Source of the DNA: Acidobacteriota bacterium
GTDB taxonomy: Bacteria > Acidobacteriota > Blastocatellia > Pyrinomonadales > Pyrinomonadaceae
Assembly: GCA_019639155.1 (NCBI GenBank)
Contig: JAHBSJ010000003.1
Location: 216,521 to 280,520 of the forward strand
Length of the DNA: 64,000 bases
Reading direction: 5' to 3'
The notes under the pieces were generated by a model that was given only the letters and a program-made list of their open reading frames with translations, did no database searches and was not told the DNA's origin. The position numbers and the translations under genes were made by a program. This document shows, piece after piece, positions 1 to 7,278 of this stretch (within the stretch, counting starts at the first letter, position 1; every line of letters starts with the position of its first letter).

Positions 1-52
1 TCGAGGCTGCTAAGAATAGCCCGATAAAAACGATACGTGTCAATGCTCGCAT
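1..52 (-). CDS. 5' end of an exported protein running off the left edge
   Basis: An ATG at 52-50 opens a reading frame that continues past the window edge. The 17 visible residues begin MRALTRIVFIGLFLAAS, a basic start followed by a hydrophobic run typical of a Sec signal peptide. No clear Shine-Dalgarno is visible, and too little sequence is present to name a family. Confidence 0.4.
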   Translation of the reverse strand, partial: MRALTRIVFIGLFLAAS

Positions 53-116
53 AGTAAGACCGATAACGAGCATTCGATCAATATAGTTTCCAGAAATTCG
101 ATCAGTTGCCGTGGAT

Positions 117-153
117 GAAAAAAATGAAAAGGCCGGGGTTTTGACACCGGCCT
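117..153 (-). terminator. Rho-independent terminator of the peptidoglycan-binding gene
   Basis: A perfect 7-bp GC-rich stem (AGGCCGG at 130-136 with CCGGCCT at 147-153) is followed on the minus strand by a T-rich tract at 129-117. It lies about 50 bases past the stop of the upstream minus-strand gene. Confidence 0.8.
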
Positions 154-202
154 GCACGTGGGTGCTGCTGACAGCTTCAAAGTATTTAAGACCGTCTGCG
201 AT

Positions 203-868
203 CTACATTTCCTTTTGCTTATCAGTGAGTTCGACGCCCATTTTCACCAGAGTGTCCTTGTTGAGCGTGCCTGTGGCCTTTAGGCCGTTGGCTTCCTGAT
301 ATTTCTTCAGGCCGTCGCGCGTTGCCTTGTCCAGTTTTCCGGTTTCAGGGCCGTCGTACATTGCTCCGCTTTTGAGGATGCGCTGAGCCGCGGAGATCTG
401 CTCTTTATTTGCCTTGAAAACCGCTCCGCGTTTCGGTTTATCGGTGTTGTCGCCTATCCGCTCGGTCTTTGCTTTTTCCTTTTTAGGTTTCGCTTCGACA
501 GGCGTCATCGAACTTTCGGTGACCGGAATGGTCTTTTGCCTGTCCGTAAGAGCGACACCCATTCGTTCAAGAGTGATGCGGTTGAGCGTACCTGTTTCGC
601 GGATGCCTTCCTGATTCTGAACGACCTTGATCGCAGCACGAGTTTCGGGATCGTATTTGCCTGTTGCTTCGCCGCTATAAAGGCCGCGGCCTTTCAGGAT
701 CTCCTGAACCTGCTTTATCTGAGCCTTTGTCGGGCTGAAAACGGGGCCTCTTTTAGGTTTCTCGGCAGCAGGTTTCGACGAGGTGTCGGACGCACCGGGA
801 TCCTGGGCAAAAACAGGGCCGGCGAATGCAAGCATGGCGAAAACGAATAACGGTAGAACTCTTTTCAT
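203..868 (-). CDS. Exported protein with two peptidoglycan-binding-like domains
   Basis: The 221-residue product starts with a signal peptide (MKRVLPLFVFAMLAFAG..VFAQ) and carries two tandem repeats of about 70 residues. Each has the helical pattern of PG_binding_1 domains: xxQIxxxQxILKxxGxYxGxxTGKxDxxTRxxxKxxQ, then GTLNxxTLxxMGVxLTDxQK. A lysine/proline-rich linker separates them. An ATG 66 bases further upstream exists, but the chosen start has AGGAGCG at proper spacing and begins the signal peptide. No catalytic domain is present, so a cell-wall-anchoring or structural role in the periplasm is inferred. The gene is monocistronic, with its own terminator. Confidence 0.85.
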   Translation of the reverse strand: MKRVLPLFVFAMLAFAGPVFAQDPGASDTSSKPAAEKPKRGPVFSPTKAQIKQVQEILKGRGLYSGEATGKYDPETRAAIKVVQNQEGIRETGTLNRITLERMGVALTDRQKTIPVTESSMTPVEAKPKKEKAKTERIGDNTDKPKRGAVFKANKEQISAAQRILKSGAMYDGPETGKLDKATRDGLKKYQEANGLKATGTLNKDTLVKMGVELTDKQKEM

Positions 869-1024
869 AAGATCGCTCCTTTGGTATTGGTTGATGTGTA
901 TTAAGGGAGACCCGACAGCGTGCCTAACGAACACCGAAACTCCCGTGTTTTTCTATTTCCGAAAAGTATCGACTTTGTTCCGAATTCTGTCAAGAATGCC
1001 TCTAAAGATTTCATCGCGACTTGC

Positions 1025-1042
1025 TGAATGAACGTTCATTCA
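1025..1042 (+). promoter_or_regulatory. FadR-like operator upstream of fadN
   Basis: TGAATGAACGTTCATTCA is a perfect 18-bp palindrome 32 bases before the fadN start. Both outer heptamers match the box known for the TetR-family fatty-acid repressor FadR of Bacillus (TGAATGA-N4-TCATTCA). A -10-like TAGAAT lies at 1045-1050 directly downstream, so a bound repressor would cover the promoter. Acyl-CoA-relieved repression of the beta-oxidation genes is inferred; no fadR gene is in this window. Confidence 0.75.
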
Positions 1043-1074
1043 GTTAGAATCAAGAATTAGTCGAAACAAGAAAT

Positions 1075-3444
1075 ATGATCATCAAGAAAGCAGCGGTTTT
1101 GGGTGCGGGAACGATGGGAGCGGGCATTGCCGCTCATTTGGCGAATGCGGGAATTTCGACTTTGTTGCTCGACATAGCTCCGCCGGACGACGCGGCGGCT
1201 GACAAGAACCAGATCGTTAAATCGCTATTCGAGGCGGCCAAAAAGCTGAAACCTGCTCCTTTCATGCTTGCCGAGAATGCCAAGCTGATATCACTCGGCA
1301 ATTTCACGGACGACCTTGAAAAGCTGAAGGACTGCGATTTCGTTATCGAGGCGGTCGTTGAAAATTTAGAGATCAAGCACAAGCTATTTTCTGAGGTCGA
1401 AAAGTACCGCAAACCCGGAGCCGTCATCGCAACGAACACTAGCGGCATACCTATTGACTCGATCGCCGAGCCTTTTTCCGATGACTTCAAACAGCATTTC
1501 GTCGGCATACACTTTTTCAATCCGCCGCGGTACATGAAGCTCGTCGAGGTCATTCCGGGCTCTAAAACCAGCGGTGAGATCGCTTGCAAAGTTTCAGGTT
1601 TCCTCGATCAGCGGCTGGGCAAAGGCGTCGTGCCGGCGAAAGACCGGCCGAATTTTATCGCGAACCGCATCGGCGTATTCGGCATGATGGCGACCATTCA
1701 CGAGATGATCGCGATGGGCTTTACGCCGACCGAGGTCGATCAAATGACCGGCAAGGCCATCGGACATGCGAAATCGGCGACGTTCCGAACGAGCGACCTG
1801 GTCGGGCTGGACGTTACGGCACACGTAACGAACAACCTCTATCCCGCAGTGCCCGATGACGAGGATCGCGAGGTTTTCAAGCTGCCGGAACTTATTCAAA
1901 CGCTCCTCGATAAACAACTGCTCGGCGACAAGACGCAGGGCGGATTTTTCAAGAAGGGAAAAGATGCAGAGGGCAAGCGGATCATTCTGGAGCTTGACCT
2001 TAAAACGTTCGAATACAAGCCGCAGGAAAAGACGAAGTTCCCGTCGCTCGACGCTGCAAAGCAGATCGAGGACACAGCGAAACGCGTCAAGCAGCTCGTT
2101 TGGGGCGAGGACCGCGTGGGCGAATTCCTATGGAAAACGCACTCGCGCGTTTCGCGATACGCTGCGAATCGAATTCCCGAGATCGCGGACACCATCGTCG
2201 AGATAGACAACGCCATCAAGTGGGGCTTCGGTTGGGAGATCGGTGTGTTCGAAGCGTGGGATGCCATCGGTGTCACCGAATCGGTCGAGCGAATGCGGAA
2301 AGAAGGCCAGCCCGTTCCTGCTAATGTAGAGGCGATGCTGGCAAGCGGTGCAACTACATTCTACAAACACGAGAACGGCGAGCATTTCTTTTATGACCTA
2401 GTAAACGGTGAATACAAGCCTGTTCCCGCTCGGCCCGGCGTTCTGATTTTGAAGGACGTTAAGGATCGAACCGGCGTCATCAAGACAAATCCCGGAGCAT
2501 CGCTGATCGACCTTGGCGACGGCGTGGCGTGTTTGGAATTTCACTCAAAGATGAACTCGATCGGCGGCGACACGGTCGCGATGATGAACTTCGCGATCGA
2601 CGAGGTCGAGAAGAATTTCGAAGGGCTTGTCGTCGGCAATCAGGGCGGTAATTTCTCCGCGGGTGCAAACATAATGATGCTGCTGCTCGCCGCTCAGGAA
2701 GAAGAGTGGGACGACATCAATATGATGGTGCGTGCATTGCAGAACGCCGTGATGCGGCTGCGGTATTCGGCAAAGCCGGTCGTCACGGCGCCATATGGCC
2801 TGACGCTCGGCGGCGGCTGCGAAATATCGATGCACGGTAATAAAGTGCGGGCGGCGGGCGAGACTTATATCGGTCTCGTCGAGGTCGGCGTCGGCGTCAT
2901 TCCGGCCGGCTGCGGCACAAAGGAAATGACGATGCGGGCGATGGACGCTTGGCAAAAAGCACCAGATTCGGATCCACTGACTTTTCTTAAGAAGACCTTC
3001 GAAACCATCGGCATGGGCAAGGTCGCCACGTCTGCACAGGAAGCTAAGGCGTTCGGATATCTTCGCGGGAGCGACGCCATCTCGATGAACGGCGACCGAC
3101 TCATACAGGACGCTAAACAGGAGGTACTGAACCTCGCTGCCGCCGGTTACATGCAGCCCGTCGAGCGCGAGGATATTCCGGTATTCGGCGAGGCGGTCGA
3201 ATCCGCAATGAAGCTCGCCCTTCATATGATGAAACGCGGCGGATTCATCTCAGACCACGACGAATTGATCGGCCGCAAACTGGCGCATATCATGGCCGGC
3301 GGCTCGATCAATCACAAGGCGGAAGTTTCGGAACGCTATCTGCTCGACCTTGAGCGCGAGGCTTTCGTCTCGCTCTGCGGTGAGCGAAAGACGCAGGAAC
3401 GCATTGCTGCAATGCTGAAAACAGGCAAGCCGCTGAGGAACTAA
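1075..3444 (+). CDS. fadN: 3-hydroxyacyl-CoA dehydrogenase / enoyl-CoA hydratase, FadN type
   Basis: This 789-residue bifunctional enzyme would catalyse hydration and NAD-dependent 3-hydroxyacyl oxidation in fatty-acid beta-oxidation. The N-terminal Rossmann motif GAGTMGAGIAAHLANAG is at residues 10-26 and the dehydrogenase signature GIHFFNPPRYMKLVEV, with catalytic His146, follows. A crotonase domain occupies the C-terminal third, with GGGCE and GLVEVGVGVIPAGCG active-site segments. The dehydrogenase-then-hydratase order and length match Bacillus FadN, the reverse of E. coli FadB. It is the first gene after the FadR-like operator; fadA and fadE follow after a five-gene interruption. Confidence 0.95.
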   Translation: MIIKKAAVLGAGTMGAGIAAHLANAGISTLLLDIAPPDDAAADKNQIVKSLFEAAKKLKPAPFMLAENAKLISLGNFTDDLEKLKDCDFVIEAVVENLEIKHKLFSEVEKYRKPGAVIATNTSGIPIDSIAEPFSDDFKQHFVGIHFFNPPRYMKLVEVIPGSKTSGEIACKVSGFLDQRLGKGVVPAKDRPNFIANRIGVFGMMATIHEMIAMGFTPTEVDQMTGKAIGHAKSATFRTSDLVGLDVTAHVTNNLYPAVPDDEDREVFKLPELIQTLLDKQLLGDKTQGGFFKKGKDAEGKRIILELDLKTFEYKPQEKTKFPSLDAAKQIEDTAKRVKQLVWGEDRVGEFLWKTHSRVSRYAANRIPEIADTIVEIDNAIKWGFGWEIGVFEAWDAIGVTESVERMRKEGQPVPANVEAMLASGATTFYKHENGEHFFYDLVNGEYKPVPARPGVLILKDVKDRTGVIKTNPGASLIDLGDGVACLEFHSKMNSIGGDTVAMMNFAIDEVEKNFEGLVVGNQGGNFSAGANIMMLLLAAQEEEWDDINMMVRALQNAVMRLRYSAKPVVTAPYGLTLGGGCEISMHGNKVRAAGETYIGLVEVGVGVIPAGCGTKEMTMRAMDAWQKAPDSDPLTFLKKTFETIGMGKVATSAQEAKAFGYLRGSDAISMNGDRLIQDAKQEVLNLAAAGYMQPVEREDIPVFGEAVESAMKLALHMMKRGGFISDHDELIGRKLAHIMAGGSINHKAEVSERYLLDLEREAFVSLCGERKTQERIAAMLKTGKPLRN

Positions 3445-3486
3445 AGAACTCTATAACGCAGAGGCCGCAGGGCACGCAGAGAAGAC

Positions 3487-4038
3487 ATGTCCGCTTTGAT
3501 CGAGAATTGGGTTGATGATTTGAAAGAAATCGGGATCGATGCAGGTGCGTCGTTCGGGTCGCTTTCGGCAGAACAGTTGAACTGGAAACCCGCGGCGGAC
3601 AGTTGGAGCGTGGCACAATGTCTCGATCATCTGATATTGACGAACGAGCAGCTAATGGCGCCGCTGGACAAGAAGCTTGCAGGAGAAGCGAACTCGTTCT
3701 TTGAAAATTGGTCTCCGTTGACGGGTTTCTTTGGCAGTTTTCTGATAAAGAGCATGCGTGCGGATCAGAAGAAATTCAAAGCTCCCTCGCAGGCGATCGT
3801 GCCGCCGAGCGATCTGCCTGCGGACATTGTTGAGAAGTTCGTTGCGAATATCAACACGGTCGCGGAGAGGGTCGCTGAGTCCGGAAAGCTCGATTTCGGC
3901 AAGACGGTCATTACGTCGCCTTTCATGGGACTGATGACGTATCGGCTATCTGACGGTTTCGAGATCATTGTCGAACATTGCAAACGGCATATCCGCCAGG
4001 CAAAACGTGTGACGCTCGACGTGCATTTTCCGCAATAG
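3487..4038 (+). CDS. DinB-like putative metal-binding four-helix protein
   Basis: The 183-residue protein has the DinB/YfiT pattern: WSVAQCLDHL about residues 38-47 supplies one histidine, and EHCKRHIRQAKRV near the C-terminus supplies two more. These normally bind a divalent metal on a four-helix bundle. The family includes thiol-dependent transferases and hydrolases, but the substrate here cannot be told. It starts 42 bases after fadN and runs into tag (4 bases apart), so co-transcription is likely. The short gap before it holds a copy of the CGCAGAG-type repeat also seen around 7.2 kb. Confidence 0.8.
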   Translation: MSALIENWVDDLKEIGIDAGASFGSLSAEQLNWKPAADSWSVAQCLDHLILTNEQLMAPLDKKLAGEANSFFENWSPLTGFFGSFLIKSMRADQKKFKAPSQAIVPPSDLPADIVEKFVANINTVAERVAESGKLDFGKTVITSPFMGLMTYRLSDGFEIIVEHCKRHIRQAKRVTLDVHFPQ

Positions 4039-4042
4039 GCCT

Positions 4043-4612
4043 ATGAAACGATGCGGCTGGGCGAAAAATGAATTGGCGATACGCTATCACGACGAGGAAT
4101 GGGGCGTGCCGCAGCATGATGACAGAGTGCTCTTTGAATTTTTGATCCTTGAAAGTGCGCAGGCGGGCTTGAGTTGGGATACGGTGCTGGCAAAGCGAGA
4201 GAATTATCGACAGGCTTTCGATAATTTCGACCCGGAAAAGGTCGCTCGATTTACTGAAGCAAAGCAGGCGAAGCTGATGCAAAACGAAGGTATTGTCCGC
4301 AACCGTTTGAAGATCGCGTCGGCTGTGCGGAATGCGAAAGCATTTCTTGCAGTGCAGAAGGAGTTTGGTTCGTTTGATAGCTATATCTGGTCGTTTGTCG
4401 GCAGCAAACCGATCGACGGAAAACGAAAAACGCTTGCCGATGTCCCGGCGAAAACAGCGATATCCGACGCGATGTCGAAGGATCTGAAAAAGCGTGGATT
4501 CAACTTTGTCGGCTCGACCATAATGTACGCCTTCATGCAGGCTTGCGGATTGGTGAATGACCATGTGCGAACGTGTTTTCGGTATAAAGAGTGTCAGAAC
4601 CGCCCGCGTTAG
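4043..4612 (+). CDS. tag: DNA-3-methyladenine glycosylase I
   Basis: The product excises 3-methyladenine from alkylated DNA as the first step of base excision repair. The N-terminus RCGWAKNELAIRYHDEEWG is diagnostic. The zinc ligands of Tag are present: Cys4, His16, His174 and Cys178 (the last two in NDHVRTC). The catalytic Glu37 sits in FLILESAQAGLSW. The 189-residue length is normal. It sits 4 bases behind the DinB-like gene and 9 bases before the deacylase gene, in a run inserted between fadN and fadA. Confidence 0.95.
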   Translation: MKRCGWAKNELAIRYHDEEWGVPQHDDRVLFEFLILESAQAGLSWDTVLAKRENYRQAFDNFDPEKVARFTEAKQAKLMQNEGIVRNRLKIASAVRNAKAFLAVQKEFGSFDSYIWSFVGSKPIDGKRKTLADVPAKTAISDAMSKDLKKRGFNFVGSTIMYAFMQACGLVNDHVRTCFRYKECQNRPR

Positions 4613-4621
4613 CCGGCGGAA

Positions 4622-5113
4622 ATGATCCCTGACAGAAAAATGGAATACCCGATAACGCCGGCAGTCCGGTTTTTGAGAGAGAAAAAGGTCGAGTTCGTGC
4701 CGCGGCTTTATGATTATGTCGAAAAAGGCGGGGCGAAAGAATCGGCAAGGCAGTTGGGCGTGGACGTACACGCCGTGGTGAAAACTTTGGTACTTGAGAC
4801 GAACGAAAAGAAGCCGCTGATCGTCCTGATGCACGGCGACCGCGAGGTCTCAACGAAGAAGCTAGCCCGCGTTCTCGGCGTCAAATCCGTCGAGCCCGTA
4901 ACACCTGAGAAGGCTCAAAATCTGACCGGCTACATGGTTGGCGGGACATCGCCATTTGGCATCAGAACAACGTTGCCGATTTATGCAGAGAGGACGATAT
5001 TTGAACTGGAAGGGCTCTACATAAACGGCGGCAAGCGAGGTTTTTTGATCGAGATCAACACGCAAGATCTTGACGAGTGTTTGCAGACGGAAAAGATCGA
5101 GGTCGGAATTTGA
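4622..5113 (+). CDS. ybaK: YbaK/EbsC-type aminoacyl-tRNA deacylase
   Basis: This 163-residue protein belongs to the YbaK/ProX editing family, which hydrolyses mischarged Cys-tRNA(Pro) or related tRNAs in trans. Supporting segments are TPAVRFLREKKVEF, the lysine in HAVVKTLVLE, GDREVSTKKLARVLG, and the GGTSPFG loop that lines the editing pocket. A second ATG 18 bases downstream is an equally possible start. The stop overlaps the next gene start (TGATG). Exact tRNA specificity is not evident, so the symbol denotes the family. Confidence 0.88.
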   Translation: MIPDRKMEYPITPAVRFLREKKVEFVPRLYDYVEKGGAKESARQLGVDVHAVVKTLVLETNEKKPLIVLMHGDREVSTKKLARVLGVKSVEPVTPEKAQNLTGYMVGGTSPFGIRTTLPIYAERTIFELEGLYINGGKRGFLIEINTQDLDECLQTEKIEVGI

Positions 5114-5403
5114 TGAATTGGCGAGAACTTGTCGAAGCAGGGAATTATGCCGAGGCCGAGTATGGAATGTTGGCAGAAACCGATCGGGGCGAAGGCTTTT
5201 TTCCTTTGAATGAGATGCGGGCGAGCTTTTACGAGAATTGGGGCGACCGGCTTGAGGGCACCGAGCAGAAAGAGAAATATGAGGAGGCTCTTTTCAACTG
5301 GCAGCAGTTCGCCTCCTATGCCACCAGCGGCGGCGAAGGAGCGGCAAGGATGTTGGATGTGAATAGGGTGTTGGAGAAGATCGAAGGAATAGAGGCATTG
5401 TGA
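5113..5403 (+). CDS. Small acidic protein of unknown function
   Basis: The 96-residue frame starts at an ATG that overlaps the TGA of the deacylase gene (TGATG), indicating translational coupling. The protein is rich in Glu, Trp and Tyr, has no signal peptide or membrane segment, and looks all-helical (ELVEAGNYAEAEYGML, EKYEEALFNWQQFASYA). I recognise no family. A TPR-like helix pair is possible, but no consensus is clear. Confidence 0.7.
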   Translation: MNWRELVEAGNYAEAEYGMLAETDRGEGFFPLNEMRASFYENWGDRLEGTEQKEKYEEALFNWQQFASYATSGGEGAARMLDVNRVLEKIEGIEAL

Positions 5404-5436
5404 CGCTTAAAGGGCCGAACTGTATCGTAAAATTAG

Positions 5437-5958
5437 ATGGTCATCGAATTCTTAAACGTTGTGACTTTCTCGGGTCTTGCAAGGCTCTTTTGCGTGGTTG
5501 TCGTTCTTTCGAGCTTCGCTTGTACCGCTGACAATGTTTCCAACGATGTCCCCGACGACACGAATTCGAATAAACTACAATCGGTTCGAGAATTGCTACA
5601 GCTGAATGAGAGAAAATGGAACGAATTGAATATAAAGGATTACGATTTTGAGCTTTCTGCCTCCGGCTACTTGCTTGCGTTCGATTCTTCCGTAACGATC
5701 AGCGTCCGGAATGGTGACGTAGAAAGTATACGAAAGTCCGACGGAAAGGAAGTATCAAGCACAAGGATCTATGAGCAATATAGTACGGTTGAAAGAATCT
5801 TTAAATTTTTGAAAGAGGTTGAGGCAAAGAATCCATATAGGCTTTTTGTAGCGTACGATGAAATTGGCTTTCCGACCTACGTTGACTTGGACGAAGTTAG
5901 AGGAATTGCGGATGACGAGCTCACCTTGAGACTCTCGAATTTGCAGATTCGCGAATGA
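5437..5958 (+). CDS. DUF6174-like lipoprotein
   Basis: The N-terminus carries a hydrophobic stretch ending in a lipobox (LSSFAC), so export and lipidation are likely. The mature part fits DUF6174: W-NELNIKDYDFELSASG, an SVRNGDVESI strand, then STVERIFKFLKEVE, VAYDEIGFPTYVDLD and a final ADDELTLRLSNLQ strand. The function of the family is unknown. Only 6 bases separate its stop from fadA. Codon use is more AT-rich than in fadN or fadA, which may indicate weak expression or later arrival. Confidence 0.75.
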   Translation: MVIEFLNVVTFSGLARLFCVVVVLSSFACTADNVSNDVPDDTNSNKLQSVRELLQLNERKWNELNIKDYDFELSASGYLLAFDSSVTISVRNGDVESIRKSDGKEVSSTRIYEQYSTVERIFKFLKEVEAKNPYRLFVAYDEIGFPTYVDLDEVRGIADDELTLRLSNLQIRE

Positions 5959-5964
5959 GGAAAT

Positions 5965-7143
5965 ATGAAAGAAGCAGTAATTGTATCGGCCGTGCGGACG
6001 GCTGTGGGGAAGGCACCGAGGGGCACATTAAAGAATACACGCTCGGACGAACTTGGGGCTGCGGCGATCAAAGAGGCGGTCGCACGAGCGGGCGTTGACG
6101 CGACCCTGATCGACGATGTCATCATGGGCTGCGCGTTTCCTGAGGCCGAGCAGGGCATGAATGTCGCACGCACTGCATCGATCCTCGCGGGTTTGCCGGT
6201 CGAGGCTTCGGCGATGACGGTCAATCGATATTGTTCGTCGGGTTTGCAGACGATCGCTGTCGCAGCCGAACGCATTATGACGGGCGGTGCCGATGCGATC
6301 GTCGCCGGCGGTCTCGAATCGATGACCGCGATCCCGATGGGCGGCAACACGTTTCGCCCAAATCCGCGGCTCGCCGACACCTATCCCGATTACTATCTGA
6401 ACATGGGCCTGACGGCCGAAAATCTCGCACGCAAATATGAGATCACACGCGAGCAAGCGGACGAATTCTCGTATCAGTCACACCAAAAGGCACTGGCCGC
6501 GATCGCCGAAGGCAAATTCGCGGACGAGATCGTACCGATGAACGTGTTCGTCGATGAGTTTGATGAAAAAGGCCGCGTTCGACGCAAAGAGATCGTTTTT
6601 GCACAGGACGAAGGCCCGCGTGCCGACACGTCGGTCGAGGGACTGGCAAAATTGCGGCCTGTTTTTCACGCCGCCGGAACGGTGACGGCGGGGAATTCTT
6701 CGCAGATGTCGGACGGTGCTGCGGCGGCTGTCGTAATGTCAGCGGACAAAGCCGCCGAGCTCGGACTCAAGCCGATCGCACGGTTTGTGAGCTTTGCGAC
6801 CGCCGGCTGCCTGCCCGAAGAAATGGGCATCGGCCCGGTTTACGCCATACCAAAGGCACTGAAGATGGCGGGCTTGACGCTTGACCAGATCGATGTGATC
6901 GAGCTGAATGAGGCGTTCGCTGCTCAGGGACTTTCGGTTATGAAGGTGCTCGAGATGGACCCAAGCAAGGTCAACGTAAACGGCGGTGCTGTCGCTCTGG
7001 GGCATCCGCTGGGCTGCACCGGTGCAAAGTTGACCGCGACCGTTTTGCAGGAAATGAAACGCCGTAATGCGAAATACGGCATGGTGACGATGTGCGTCGG
7101 CGGCGGCATGGGCGCCGCAGGGATCTTTGAAAGGATCGATTGA
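5965..7143 (+). CDS. fadA: Acetyl-CoA C-acyltransferase (3-ketoacyl-CoA thiolase)
   Basis: The 392-residue enzyme cleaves 3-ketoacyl-CoA to acetyl-CoA and a shortened acyl-CoA. The nucleophile Cys90 is in [10 protein letters not shown], the [16 protein letters not shown] motif supplies His347, and the acid-base Cys377 is in [11 protein letters not shown]. Length and motifs match degradative thiolases. GAGGAAAT precedes the ATG. It lies between fadN and fadE and most resembles the middle gene of the Bacillus fadNAE set. A long imperfect inverted repeat follows before fadE. Confidence 0.95.
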   Translation: MKEAVIVSAVRTAVGKAPRGTLKNTRSDELGAAAIKEAVARAGVDATLIDDVIMGCAFPEAEQGMNVARTASILAGLPVEASAMTVNRYCSSGLQTIAVAAERIMTGGADAIVAGGLESMTAIPMGGNTFRPNPRLADTYPDYYLNMGLTAENLARKYEITREQADEFSYQSHQKALAAIAEGKFADEIVPMNVFVDEFDEKGRVRRKEIVFAQDEGPRADTSVEGLAKLRPVFHAAGTVTAGNSSQMSDGAAAAVVMSADKAAELGLKPIARFVSFATAGCLPEEMGIGPVYAIPKALKMAGLTLDQIDVIELNEAFAAQGLSVMKVLEMDPSKVNVNGGAVALGHPLGCTGAKLTATVLQEMKRRNAKYGMVTMCVGGGMGAAGIFERID

Positions 7144-7267
7144 ACCGCGGGGACGCGGAGACGCCGAGAAGAATGGGAAGGAAGACAAATTATTGGGAGA
7201 CTCAGACAAGAGATATAAACAGAAAGCTGATTTCTATTTTTCTCGGCGTCTCAGCGTCTCTGCGGTG
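7143..7267. repeat. Long imperfect inverted repeat between fadA and fadE
   Basis: The 28-base arm at 7143-7170 and the arm at 7240-7267 are reverse complements with about 4 mismatches, separated by 69 bases. The right arm ends just before the fadE ribosome-binding site (GGAG at 7271-7274). A shorter relative (CGCAGAGGCCGCAGGGCACGC region, 3454-3482) lies before the DinB-like gene. It may be a mobile palindromic intergenic repeat, or an RNA hairpin that tunes fadE expression. Confidence 0.75.
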
Positions 7268-7278
7268 AAAGGAGATTT

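Noticed and set aside
3965..4834. 289-codon open frame on the - strand
   Set aside because: It covers tag and the ybaK-like gene antisense; both of those show diagnostic motifs.
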